Below, piece by piece: positions 15,832 to 24,200 of a DNA stretch of 64,000 bases (position 1 is its first letter; each line of letters opens with the position of its first letter). A program made the position numbers and the translations under genes. Under the pieces are notes generated by a model, which was not told the DNA's origin, ran no database searches, and saw only the letters and a program-made list of their open reading frames with translations. This DNA comes from BACL27 sp964203235. GTDB taxonomy: Bacteria; Actinomycetota; Acidimicrobiia; Acidimicrobiales; Ilumatobacteraceae. The DNA is taken from contig CAXNLE010000003.1 in the NCBI GenBank assembly GCA_964203235.1, forward strand, positions 62,001 to 126,000, given 5' to 3'.

Positions 15832-18129
15832 CTAATTTTGATTTAGAAATTTGATTACGACAGAGTTCTTATTTTTGTATTCGCATCGCCAAATTTGGTT
15901 ATCAGCGCACAGATCGGCTGAACTGATTTGTGCATCTGTTGTGTCGAAGAGATAGTAGTCAGCCCCAATGTCAGTTAAAGCTTTGGCAGTTGCGCCGCTC
16001 GGTAGATTCGAGAAATCGTTAGTTAATTTCACTTTTGTATCGTAATTATCAATTTTGGAATTCTCAAAAAAGTAGAAATATGATTCAATTAAAACTGATC
16101 TCTGCGTCGCAATTGACACTAAGTATCCAATCGGGCGGCTTCCACTGATTGCGTAATTAGTTGCAACGATGTCGTTACTTTGTGAATTGTTCCTGATCCA
16201 TGTTGCAGATTTGATTATTGACTTGGCAATTAACTGGCTGTCATCTGGGCCACCATCAAGATTGTTGTTGACAATGGCTCGTTGGCGTAGCTCGGTTGAA
16301 CTGGCGCCGGCGACGAATACTCCAAATGTTGTGGCCAGCATGATCGTGATTAAAGATGTTCGTATTAGATGACTATTCAATTTTTTAATAAATATTCCAA
16401 ATAGAACTAGAGATGTAGATAAAACGACAAGAAGGTTTTGCAGAATTAAAAGTTTCGCTCCATAATCTACCTTTAATTCTCCAACAATTTTTTGAGGTAT
16501 GACAGATGAGTAAATTTGCTTGCCATGCAGAAATACCGTAGTTATAAAAATTAAGGCGCCTAAAGATACTATTAATTTCAAATAATTCCGTTTAGTTTTT
16601 AATGTCAGGTCAGCTGATAATCCGCCGAAGAAACAGCTAAGAGCAATTGGACCAGTGAGGAAATAAGTAATGTCGGGCTTCGCCACGAACACATAGTTCA
16701 AGACCATTGCAAAGGCTGCTCCGAGAGCCAAAAATCGGTTGCTTAAATCTGATGGTTTTGATCTAGTGGAATATATTAATGGAATTCGCGTAGTGATCAA
16801 AAACAAAATTAGAAAAATGATTGATGCGAGAGATTTCGTGGGATACACAAGACTCATAGTGCTTTGCTGATTTGAGCCGCTAACTAAAACAAGATAAGCC
16901 AAAGTCGAACCAGCGATGAGACCAACTGTGCAAATTATTGATCGTAAAACTATTTGACGCTTATAAATTGAATAAACAGTATGAGCGCAAGATGTAGAAA
17001 TAAGAACTATTGCTAGTGGTCCCTTGGTTCCCATAACAAGAAATCCAAGTAAAACCGTGCAAACTGAAGCTATATAAAGTTTTGAGGCTTGGTTGAGAAA
17101 ACTGAATAAAAAATAGCCACTAAGAATCATCCAAAGCGTGCCAAATTGATTTGATGCGACTCCGTCATTTCCAAAAACTAACTGGTCGGTGACGCTACAT
17201 CCGGCGACTATTAGCAATGCGGTGATTGTTGGTACTAGCGAACCTGAGCCTCGCCATTTTTTGTAGGCAGAAAACACAAGGCAAACCACTGAGGTGAGCA
17301 CGACTAGTGGCACCAAGACAGCGGTTCCGGCAAAAGGCTCGAGTTTAAAAGACCTGATCATCACACCTAGCCACCCATGGGAGAGCCAGTGATATCTGAA
17401 GTTTGAATTGAAAGGGGATAAATCTAAGTGCGTATCTGGTGTTACTCCTAATGCGATCGCTTCGTTATAGTTCGAATCACTTTCTGGGACGAATCCAACT
17501 ATGTTATTTTTAGAAATAAATTGTTGAAGAGTTATCGCACCGATCACTATTATGAGCCCAGTGACGACGATTACAAGTTTTTTTACTGTAGCGAGTTTTT
17601 CAACCAAACTTTTATCCAACGATCTTTTGCGAGATGGATTGACTGTATTTGTGATTATCAAAAGCCCCAGAAGTCCGATTCCAAGAACTAGTAGTCCGAT
17701 TCGGTGATATCCCAGGCCGAGTATCGCTATTGAAACTGCGAGAACAGGTGTTTGTCGTTCGTCTGAGTTTTGGTATCTGGTTTTGAGCTGACGAAGGCCG
17801 TCAATTGCAACGACAACTGTTAACAACGCAAACAATCTTGGTGTCATCCATGAAATTCTGCAAAGGGCAAACCAGCCAAGAGCAGTAAACGCAGCCCCTG
17901 TTGCAAGACCTGGTCCGAGAATATCGACAAGTTCGATTCGTGTTGGCTTGATAACTCGAACCCAAATCGATACCCCAACTGCGCATTGCCAGACGATTGC
18001 AACAAGCAATAAAAATAAACTAGCGAGTGAAGCTTTAAGCGGAATTCCTAAAAGTACAAGAACAACAACTAAAAGCGAAACCGCAGCAAGTTCGGTTGAC
18101 TGTGACAACCGCCGATAAGTACTTGACAC
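15832..18129 (-). CDS. Large polytopic membrane protein, possible GT-C-type glycosyltransferase
   Basis: A 765-residue protein with many hydrophobic segments through residue ~600, then a soluble C-terminal part of about 150 residues. Features reminiscent of GT-C polyprenol-dependent glycosyltransferases are an early periplasmic loop with acidic residues ('PESDSNYNEAIALG', 'FRYHWLSHGWLG') and a tail containing 'ATWIRNNSQSNDIVATNY' followed by 'DIGADYYLFD'. These resemble the 'W(I/L)R.NT...DV(I/V)ATN' region of large surface-glycan membrane enzymes. No definitive motif was found, so the function is unassigned. The gene is A/T-richer than the adjacent rib genes. Confidence 0.6.
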   Translation of the reverse strand: MSSTYRRLSQSTELAAVSLLVVVLVLLGIPLKASLASLFLLLVAIVWQCAVGVSIWVRVIKPTRIELVDILGPGLATGAAFTALGWFALCRISWMTPRLFALLTVVVAIDGLRQLKTRYQNSDERQTPVLAVSIAILGLGYHRIGLLVLGIGLLGLLIITNTVNPSRKRSLDKSLVEKLATVKKLVIVVTGLIIVIGAITLQQFISKNNIVGFVPESDSNYNEAIALGVTPDTHLDLSPFNSNFRYHWLSHGWLGVMIRSFKLEPFAGTAVLVPLVVLTSVVCLVFSAYKKWRGSGSLVPTITALLIVAGCSVTDQLVFGNDGVASNQFGTLWMILSGYFLFSFLNQASKLYIASVCTVLLGFLVMGTKGPLAIVLISTSCAHTVYSIYKRQIVLRSIICTVGLIAGSTLAYLVLVSGSNQQSTMSLVYPTKSLASIIFLILFLITTRIPLIYSTRSKPSDLSNRFLALGAAFAMVLNYVFVAKPDITYFLTGPIALSCFFGGLSADLTLKTKRNYLKLIVSLGALIFITTVFLHGKQIYSSVIPQKIVGELKVDYGAKLLILQNLLVVLSTSLVLFGIFIKKLNSHLIRTSLITIMLATTFGVFVAGASSTELRQRAIVNNNLDGGPDDSQLIAKSIIKSATWIRNNSQSNDIVATNYAISGSRPIGYLVSIATQRSVLIESYFYFFENSKIDNYDTKVKLTNDFSNLPSGATAKALTDIGADYYLFDTTDAQISSADLCADNQIWRCEYKNKNSVVIKFLNQN

Positions 18130-18161
18130 GTTTTCTAGATTAGTTCAATTCAAAAATTTGT

Positions 18162-18641
18162 TTAGTGAGTGCGGATTGATTGGAGGACGTGCCACATTTC
18201 GACGGCGCCGATTGCAGCTTCTTCGCCTTTGTTGCCAGCACCGGGGCCTGAGCGCTCAGTTGCTTGAGCGATATTTTCAGTAGTTAAGACCGCAAAACCA
18301 ATTGGCAAACCAGTGTCTTGTTGCACGCGAGCAATGCCGTCGGCACATGGCCCTGCAACATATTCGAAATGCGCAGTGTCGCCACGAATGACTGCGCCGA
18401 GCGCGACAAGTATTTCGTAGCGACCAGAGATCGCCATCGTGCGAGCAGCAAGAGGTACTTCATATGCACCTGGCACCCACGCAACATCAATATTTTTCGC
18501 ATCAACACCACACTTTGCGAGACCACGATGTGCACCGTCAAGAAGTGCTTGAACAATAAATTCGTTGAACCTCGAGCAGACAATGCCGACTCGCATCGCA
18601 GGATTAACAGTTTTTGTCGCATCAAAATTGTGAATAGTCAT
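18162..18641 (-). CDS. ribH: 6,7-dimethyl-8-ribityllumazine synthase
   Basis: Condenses 5-amino-6-ribitylamino-uracil with 3,4-dihydroxy-2-butanone-4-phosphate to give lumazine, the penultimate riboflavin step. Signatures are 'VGIVCSRFNEFIVQALLDGA', 'WVPGAYEVPLAA', 'ALGAVIRGDTAHFEYVA' (with the catalytic His) and 'GNKGEEAA'. 159 residues, normal. Third gene of the riboflavin operon, 36 bases after ribBA. Confidence 0.96.
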   Translation of the reverse strand: MTIHNFDATKTVNPAMRVGIVCSRFNEFIVQALLDGAHRGLAKCGVDAKNIDVAWVPGAYEVPLAARTMAISGRYEILVALGAVIRGDTAHFEYVAGPCADGIARVQQDTGLPIGFAVLTTENIAQATERSGPGAGNKGEEAAIGAVEMWHVLQSIRTH

Positions 18642-18677
18642 GTTGCCTCGTGTTCGTGTCTTGATTAAAACTAAATC

Positions 18678-19955
18678 TTATTTCTTTTTAGGTTTGCTCT
18701 GTTCATTACTCGCATCAAAAAAATGTCCGAGTCGGTCACGCTTGGTCGCTAAGTATGAAGCATTTTCAGGTGTGCTTTCGGTGACGATTGAAACTCGCTC
18801 AACGACGCTCAATCCATAGCCAGCGATGCCGCCATATTTCGCAGGATTATTTGTCATTAGTCGCAACTCGTGCGCGCCAAGGTCAGCCAAAATTTGTGCA
18901 CCGATTCCGTATTCGCGACTGTCAACAGGCAAACCGAGTTCAAGATTTGCATCAACCGTGTCAAGCCCCGCATCTTGCAGCGAATATGCACGTATCTTGT
19001 GGCCGATTCCGATGCCGCGACCTTCGTGACCGCGTAGATAAACAACAACGCCGCGACCTTGGGTTTGTACAGCCTGCATTGCAGTTGCAAGTTGTGGCCC
19101 GCAATCACAGCGTCGACTACCAAACACATCACCTGTTAAACACTCACTATGCACACGAGTCAAAACCGGTTCAGCACTTGCAATATCGCCGAGTACGAAC
19201 GCCAAGTGTTCGATGCCATCGACTGTGTTGCGATACGCGACGCATTCAAAATTTCCCCACTCGGTTGGCACATTTGCTGAACCCATTCGCTCGACAAGTC
19301 GTTCGTTATGGCGGCGGTATTCAATCAGCCGCGCAATTGATGAGATTAGTAAACCGTGTTGCTTTGCAAAAGTTTTTAGTTCGGGCACGCGCGACATAGT
19401 GCCGTCATCATTTTGAATTTCGCAGATGACACCAGCCGGTTCGCAACCAGCCAAACGCGCTAAGTCAACAGCAGCCTCGGTGTGCCCGGCACGCTTGAGA
19501 ACCCCACCGTCGCGAGCGCGCAATGGAAATATATGTCCTGGGCGAGCAAACGCACTATGAATAATTTTTGGATCAGCAAGTGCGCGCAATGTAGCAGCGC
19601 GGTCAGCCGCAGATATGCCAGTCGTTGTGCCTTCCATCAAGTCAACTGAAATCGTGAATGCAGTGCGATGGCTCTCTGTGTTGTTGTCAACCATCATTGG
19701 TAAACGCAATTCGTCGCAACGTTCACCAGTCAGCGGTGCGACAATAACGCCAGAAGTATGACGCACTATGAATGCAAGTTTTTCAGCGGTGGCAAATTGC
19801 GCCGCCATAATTAAGTCGCCTTCGTTCTCGCGATCTTCGTCGTCGACTATGACGACCATTTCACCACGCGCAATGGCCGCAATAATTTGTTCGGTTTCTG
19901 CAAAGTCTGGATCGTGTGTTGCATTATTGTTTGGCTTTTCAGCTGACTGATTCAT
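18678..19955 (-). CDS. ribBA: Bifunctional DHBP synthase / GTP cyclohydrolase II
   Basis: The N-terminal domain (about residues 25-220) makes 3,4-dihydroxy-2-butanone-4-phosphate from ribulose-5-phosphate, with 'DDEDRENEGDLIMAA' and 'RAGHTEAAVDLARLAG'. The C-terminal domain (about 225-415) opens GTP, with the zinc site in 'CLTGDVFGSRRCDCG' and 'LRGHEGRGIG'. The active-site motifs of both domains appear complete, so both activities are expected. 425 residues. The ATG overlaps the ribD stop by 4 bases, leaving no room for ribE between them. Confidence 0.96.
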   Translation of the reverse strand: MNQSAEKPNNNATHDPDFAETEQIIAAIARGEMVVIVDDEDRENEGDLIMAAQFATAEKLAFIVRHTSGVIVAPLTGERCDELRLPMMVDNNTESHRTAFTISVDLMEGTTTGISAADRAATLRALADPKIIHSAFARPGHIFPLRARDGGVLKRAGHTEAAVDLARLAGCEPAGVICEIQNDDGTMSRVPELKTFAKQHGLLISSIARLIEYRRHNERLVERMGSANVPTEWGNFECVAYRNTVDGIEHLAFVLGDIASAEPVLTRVHSECLTGDVFGSRRCDCGPQLATAMQAVQTQGRGVVVYLRGHEGRGIGIGHKIRAYSLQDAGLDTVDANLELGLPVDSREYGIGAQILADLGAHELRLMTNNPAKYGGIAGYGLSVVERVSIVTESTPENASYLATKRDRLGHFFDASNEQSKPKKK

Positions 19956-20983
19956 TTATTTGTCCCTATTCTTTTGAGATTTGGTTCGATGATAATTTCG
20001 ATGTCGTCACCAAGTTGTTGAGTCGAAACAATCCGACCCCGCCACAAATCAGCCATTGTTGTAATCCCTGCGCCTTCAAAAACGCTGAGACCGTCGTTGC
20101 CGCCACTAAATGCTGGTGCAAGATGCAACACGTACTGATTTATCAAACCTTCACGATGAAACGACGCAGCCACAGTCGGCCCACCTTCGACAAGCAACTG
20201 CAGCACATCTTGCTTGCCAAGTTCGTCGAGCAAATCAACCAGCGAACCAGTCCACTGCATACACGGGTTAACTCGTGCATCGGTTGAAATTTCACCAAGC
20301 ACTATTCGTCTTGGTGATTCGCCTTCAACATCACGAACTGTGAGTTGTGGGTCATCGGCGCGAACCGTGCCCGCACCCACGAGAATTGCATCGCTTTGTG
20401 CACGCAAAACTTGCACGCGACTGCGCGCAGTTTCGCCAGTGATCCACATACTTGTGCCATCAGCGGCAGCAGTGCGACCGTCAAGTGTTGTCGCCATTTT
20501 TAAAACCACAAATGGTCGTTTTGTTTTTCGGTGATGTATATAAGGTGCGAGTTGCGCGGTGATCTGATCGGCCAGAACTCCAAGTTCAACTGTGATGCCG
20601 GCCTCGCGTAATCGCGCAATACCTCGACCCGAAACTTTTTCATCAGGGTCAACAATGCCAACTACAACGCGCTTGATTTGCGCGTCGATGATTGCTTGCG
20701 TGCATGGGCCAGTGCGTCCTGTGTGATCGCACGGTTCGAGTGTCGTATATATAGTCGAGCCAACTGTCAGTTTTCCGGCAGCGCGAATAGCAATGATTTC
20801 TGCGTGTGGGCCACCGACGCGGCTGGTTGATCCTTCAAAAATTTCGCCAGACTGCGTGACGATGACTGCGCCGACCCATGGGTTAGGTCGCGAAATAAGG
20901 CGCGCGCGATCGGCTGCGATAATCGCAATTTGCATCGCCTGTTGATCGTTCACTGTGCATCGCTTTCGTAGGTCAAACGACAT
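19952..20983 (-). CDS. ribD: Bifunctional pyrimidine deaminase/reductase
   Basis: Deaminates and then reduces the GTP-derived pyrimidine in riboflavin synthesis. The N-terminal deaminase domain carries the zinc motifs 'GGPHAEIIAI' and 'EPCDHTGRTGPC'. The reductase domain follows with 'KMATTLDGRTA', 'LVGAGTVRADDP' and 'LLVEGGPTV'. It has 343 residues, slightly short for the family. A GTG at 20951-20953 is an alternative start 10 codons downstream. First gene after the FMN riboswitch. Confidence 0.94.
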   Translation of the reverse strand: MSFDLRKRCTVNDQQAMQIAIIAADRARLISRPNPWVGAVIVTQSGEIFEGSTSRVGGPHAEIIAIRAAGKLTVGSTIYTTLEPCDHTGRTGPCTQAIIDAQIKRVVVGIVDPDEKVSGRGIARLREAGITVELGVLADQITAQLAPYIHHRKTKRPFVVLKMATTLDGRTAAADGTSMWITGETARSRVQVLRAQSDAILVGAGTVRADDPQLTVRDVEGESPRRIVLGEISTDARVNPCMQWTGSLVDLLDELGKQDVLQLLVEGGPTVAASFHREGLINQYVLHLAPAFSGGNDGLSVFEGAGITTMADLWRGRIVSTQQLGDDIEIIIEPNLKRIGTNK

Positions 20984-21040
20984 GCAGGGTCAACGAACGA
21001 CTAGACGTGCGCCGCGAAAACACCACGTGCACGACTGACC

Positions 21041-21163
21041 GCTTCTTGCTTTCATCCGGACTTTAACCGTCGGCCCTGGAGTCACACCAGATCAGTCTCA
21101 CGATTGCTCGTGAGAGTCGCGGGCTTTAACCGCCGATAGGGAATTTCACCCAACCCTGCAAGA
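21041..21163 (-). ncRNA. FMN riboswitch (RFN element)
   Basis: Read on the minus strand this has the conserved RFN blocks in order: a GGGTTGGGTGAAATTCCC segment, 'GGCGGTTAAAGCCCGCGA', a variable hairpin (CTCACGAGCAATCGTGAG), 'GATCTGGTGTGACTCCAG', 'GCCGACGGTTAAAGTCCGGA' and a closing GAAAGCAAG. It ends about 60 bases before ribD. In known cases FMN binding shuts off the rib operon by termination or by masking the ribosome site. Ends are placed by eye. Confidence 0.93.
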
Positions 21164-21234
21164 AGTTTTATTTAATTGTATTTCTAGGATATTGGCAGGT
21201 CGAGCACAGTTCCACTACACGAATCAGCGTGCGA

Positions 21235-22170
21235 TTAAGCGTTTGAATCGGCGCTTGATTCGGCCCGTGATTCGGCAAGCCCGATTGCAACGATTGATCC
21301 GAGCACGGTGATGGTGCCAAGAATCTGCATTGCAGTTACTAACTCGTTCATCAGCAGTACGCCGATTGAAATTGTCACGACTGCTTCAAATGTTTCAACC
21401 ATTGAAGTAATGCCTGGACCGATGCGCTTGATGCCCGCAAAAAATAATGCAGTCGCGACGATCGTAATTAAGAAAGCCATGGCGAGAACTAATAGCCAGC
21501 CTTGCGAATTGATAGGAAACTCTGGGTCGAGTGAACTTGGTCCAACTAGAGAAACTAAAACGAATGCCGATGCGGCACCTGTGAGCGCAATCGTCAACAT
21601 TGTTAGTGGGTCCGCTTTTTTCGAAATACTTCCGGCGGCTACGACATAAATTGCATGAGTTACCGCCGATAGAAGCGTGATCATGATGCCTTGCAAGTTT
21701 CCGTCGCCAACTTGCCCAGCGGTCAACCACACGCCTGTCAGGGTTGTGAAAAGGCAGATCGTGATGACGAGGTTTGGTTTGTGCTTATAAATCATCCACG
21801 AAAGAAGCACTGCGATTGCAGGGTAAATATAAAAAATTACAACCACTAAACCTGAATCAAGATCGTGCAGTGCAATGAAGTACAGAAGTGGCGAAATAAA
21901 AAATCCGAACGCACCCAGCAAAAATATTTTTATCGCATCACTTGAGTTAGGCCACTTCGCACCACGCATATGAATAAGTCGAACGGCGAGCAAAATCGCC
22001 GCTGAAACAACAAAACGTGCTGTAAGAAAGCCCATCGGGTTGGCACCATTACGTTCGAGGTTTTTTGCGAACCACGGGCCAGTGCCGTAGCCAGCACCGG
22101 CAAGCATTATGAAAATCACACCGAAAAGTCTCGGCCTCGCACTTAGCGCATTTCGAAATCTTGTTCTCAT
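21235..22170 (-). CDS. EamA/DMT-family transporter
   Basis: A 311-residue inner-membrane protein with about ten hydrophobic segments arranged as two EamA repeats. Typical features are 'FLTARFVVSAAILLAVRL', 'LDSGLVVVIFYIYPAIAVLLSW' and the second-half 'VETFEAVVTISIGVLLMNE'. Drug/metabolite exporters of this family move amino acids, nucleotides or other metabolites, but sequence does not reveal the substrate. It overlaps the upstream small membrane-protein gene by 4 bases. Although next to the riboflavin riboswitch, its stop precedes the riboswitch on the same strand, so it is not under its control. Confidence 0.85.
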   Translation of the reverse strand: MRTRFRNALSARPRLFGVIFIMLAGAGYGTGPWFAKNLERNGANPMGFLTARFVVSAAILLAVRLIHMRGAKWPNSSDAIKIFLLGAFGFFISPLLYFIALHDLDSGLVVVIFYIYPAIAVLLSWMIYKHKPNLVITICLFTTLTGVWLTAGQVGDGNLQGIMITLLSAVTHAIYVVAAGSISKKADPLTMLTIALTGAASAFVLVSLVGPSSLDPEFPINSQGWLLVLAMAFLITIVATALFFAGIKRIGPGITSMVETFEAVVTISIGVLLMNELVTAMQILGTITVLGSIVAIGLAESRAESSADSNA

Positions 22171-22493
22171 GTTTGTGGTTTTTGTTTTCTAATTCCGCGT
22201 ACCATACCGGTGCCGATGACACCAAGACCAGCGATCATCAAACCAAAAACCGTGTATTGCAAAGCGCCGCCGCGCTCACCTGCGTCTTCAGGTTCTTTGC
22301 CGCATCCTGGCCTCGGCAGCAGACCAATGCACTGTGACGGTTCGTTTTCTAGGTCGTAATTAAATGGAATGGTCGTGTTAGGTGAATTTATTATGTGATT
22401 AGTTGCGTTGCCACTTGAGTCATTTGCGCTAACTGAGCTACTGGCTATTAATAAAAAAACTCCGACAACAGTTGATATCACTAGTTTTCTCAC
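22167..22493 (-). CDS. Small secreted/membrane-anchored protein, unknown
   Basis: About 108 residues from a GTG at 22491-22493, giving a clean signal peptide (VRKLVISTVVGVFLLIASS). A longer frame from ATG 22532 is possible but adds an unlikely N-terminus. After the signal come an Asn/Ser-rich linker, a short loop with two cysteines ('SQCIGLLPRPGCGKEP') and a C-terminal transmembrane segment with a basic tail (GIRKQKPQT). No domain recognised. It is translationally coupled to the DMT transporter and divergent from guaA. Confidence 0.55.
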   Translation of the reverse strand: MRKLVISTVVGVFLLIASSSVSANDSSGNATNHIINSPNTTIPFNYDLENEPSQCIGLLPRPGCGKEPEDAGERGGALQYTVFGLMIAGLGVIGTGMVRGIRKQKPQT

Positions 22494-22555
22494 CCATACA
22501 TCGTGCCATCTCGTGGCGAGTTTGCACTGCATCCGAACTAACGTTGAGGCTGATT

Positions 22556-24130
22556 ATGGCGGTAAACACAGATGCACAATCACGACAGTCTCAGGTTGTG
22601 CTGGTCGTTGATTTTGGCGCACAATATGCGCAATTGATTGCACGCCGTGTGCGTGATGCCAAAGTTTATTCAGAAATCGTGTCGCATCGGATAACAGCAA
22701 GAGAACTTAAGGCACGCAATCCAGCGGCAATTATTTTGTCAGGCGGGCCAAAGAGTGTGCATGTAGACGGTGCACCAAAACTCGACCCCGAAATTTATCA
22801 ACTCGGTATTCCGATTTTTGGTATTTGTTATGGAGCACAGTTAATCGCTCATCAGTTGGGTGGAGAAGTTTTACGCGGAGGCAAAGGCGAATATGGTCGC
22901 GCGACTTTGCAACGAATTGCTGGTTCATTTTCAACTCTGTTAACTGACAGTATTCATAGCGAACTAAGCGTGTGGATGAGTCACTTTGATGCCGTTACGC
23001 GAACACCTGATGGGTTTATTGCTACCGCCTCGACGCCCGATGCACCGATGGCGGTGATTGAGTGCGTAGCGAAAAAGATTTGGGGAGTGCAGTTTCACCC
23101 AGAAGTGATGCACACTCAACAGGGCACAGAAATTTTGCAACAATTTATTTATCGTCTCGCCGGGTGCAAACCATCGTGGACAATGGACTCAATAATTGAA
23201 ACGCAAGTTCGTGAAATTCGCAATCGTGTGGGCAGTGAACGCGTTGTTTGTGGGCTCTCTGGTGGCGTTGATTCGGCAGTTGCTGCGGCGCTCGTGCACC
23301 GAGCGATCGGCGCGCAACTTACATGTATATATGTAGACACCGGACTAATGCGCAAAAACGAGAGTGCACAAATCGTCGAAACCTTTCACCGCGTGATGGG
23401 TATTGAACTAATTCATGTTGATGCGGGAAGTCGATTTTTTGAGCGGCTTGCTGGTGTAACTGAGCCAGAAACTAAACGTAAAGCAATCGGCGAGTTATTT
23501 GTGCGTATTTTCGAAGAAAATACGGGCGGTCTCACCGACGCAAAATTTTTGGTGCAAGGAACGCTTTATCCCGACGTGATCGAAAGTGGTGGTCAAGATG
23601 GAACTGCGAGTGTGATTAAGAGTCACCATAATGTTGGCGGACTGCCAGAAGATATGAAACTCAAACTTGTTGAGCCGTTGCGCACTTTGTTTAAAGATGA
23701 AGTGCGTTCGCTTGGTTCGCAGTTGGGTTTGCCAGATGAAATTATTTGGCGTCAACCGTTTCCTGGTCCGGGTTTGGGTGTGCGAATTATTGGTGAAGTC
23801 ACGCCTGATAAGGTTGCGATTTTGCAAAATGCAGATTTGATTGTGCGTGAAGAGATTCGTAGTGCTGGTCTCGAGCGAGAAATCTGGCAAGCGTTTGCAG
23901 TTCTCGCAGACATCAGATCAGTTGGCGTGATGGGCGATGAACGTACGTATGGTCGGCCGATAATTGTGCGCGCCGTGACTAGCGAAGATGCGATGACGGC
24001 AGATTGGGCGCGCTTGCCATATGACTTGCTCGAAAAAATTTCGTCGCGGATTATTAACGAAGTCGCTGGTATAAACCGCGTCGTTTATGACGTAACTTCA
24101 AAACCACCAGGCACAATCGAGTGGGAGTAA
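22556..24130 (+). CDS. guaA: GMP synthase (glutamine-hydrolysing)
   Basis: Converts XMP to GMP with glutamine as nitrogen donor. The amidotransferase domain has the nucleophile Cys91 in 'FGICYGAQ' and the His/Glu pair in 'GVQFHPEV'. The ATP-pyrophosphatase domain has 'GLSGGVDSAV', and the C-terminal dimerisation domain ends 'DVTSKPPGTIEWE'. The true start is the ATG at 22556 (524 residues, normal); the frame is open further upstream but that part overlaps the divergent gene and lacks homology. Confidence 0.96.
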   Translation: MAVNTDAQSRQSQVVLVVDFGAQYAQLIARRVRDAKVYSEIVSHRITARELKARNPAAIILSGGPKSVHVDGAPKLDPEIYQLGIPIFGICYGAQLIAHQLGGEVLRGGKGEYGRATLQRIAGSFSTLLTDSIHSELSVWMSHFDAVTRTPDGFIATASTPDAPMAVIECVAKKIWGVQFHPEVMHTQQGTEILQQFIYRLAGCKPSWTMDSIIETQVREIRNRVGSERVVCGLSGGVDSAVAAALVHRAIGAQLTCIYVDTGLMRKNESAQIVETFHRVMGIELIHVDAGSRFFERLAGVTEPETKRKAIGELFVRIFEENTGGLTDAKFLVQGTLYPDVIESGGQDGTASVIKSHHNVGGLPEDMKLKLVEPLRTLFKDEVRSLGSQLGLPDEIIWRQPFPGPGLGVRIIGEVTPDKVAILQNADLIVREEIRSAGLEREIWQAFAVLADIRSVGVMGDERTYGRPIIVRAVTSEDAMTADWARLPYDLLEKISSRIINEVAGINRVVYDVTSKPPGTIEWE

Positions 24131-24200
24131 AGACGTAATTTAGAAACGCGGCCTCGAAAACGCAGTCGAAATTTAGAAAAGCGGTCTTTACGAACACGAA

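Noticed and set aside
22472..22555. Longer N-terminus for guaA
   Set aside because: The extra 28 codons lack GMP-synthase homology and overlap the divergent gene; the ATG at 22556 gives the standard protein.
24128..24190. TAAAGAC/GTCTTTA inverted repeat between guaA and the kinase as terminator
   Set aside because: The loop is about 49 bases and there is no T-tract, so pairing is not convincing.
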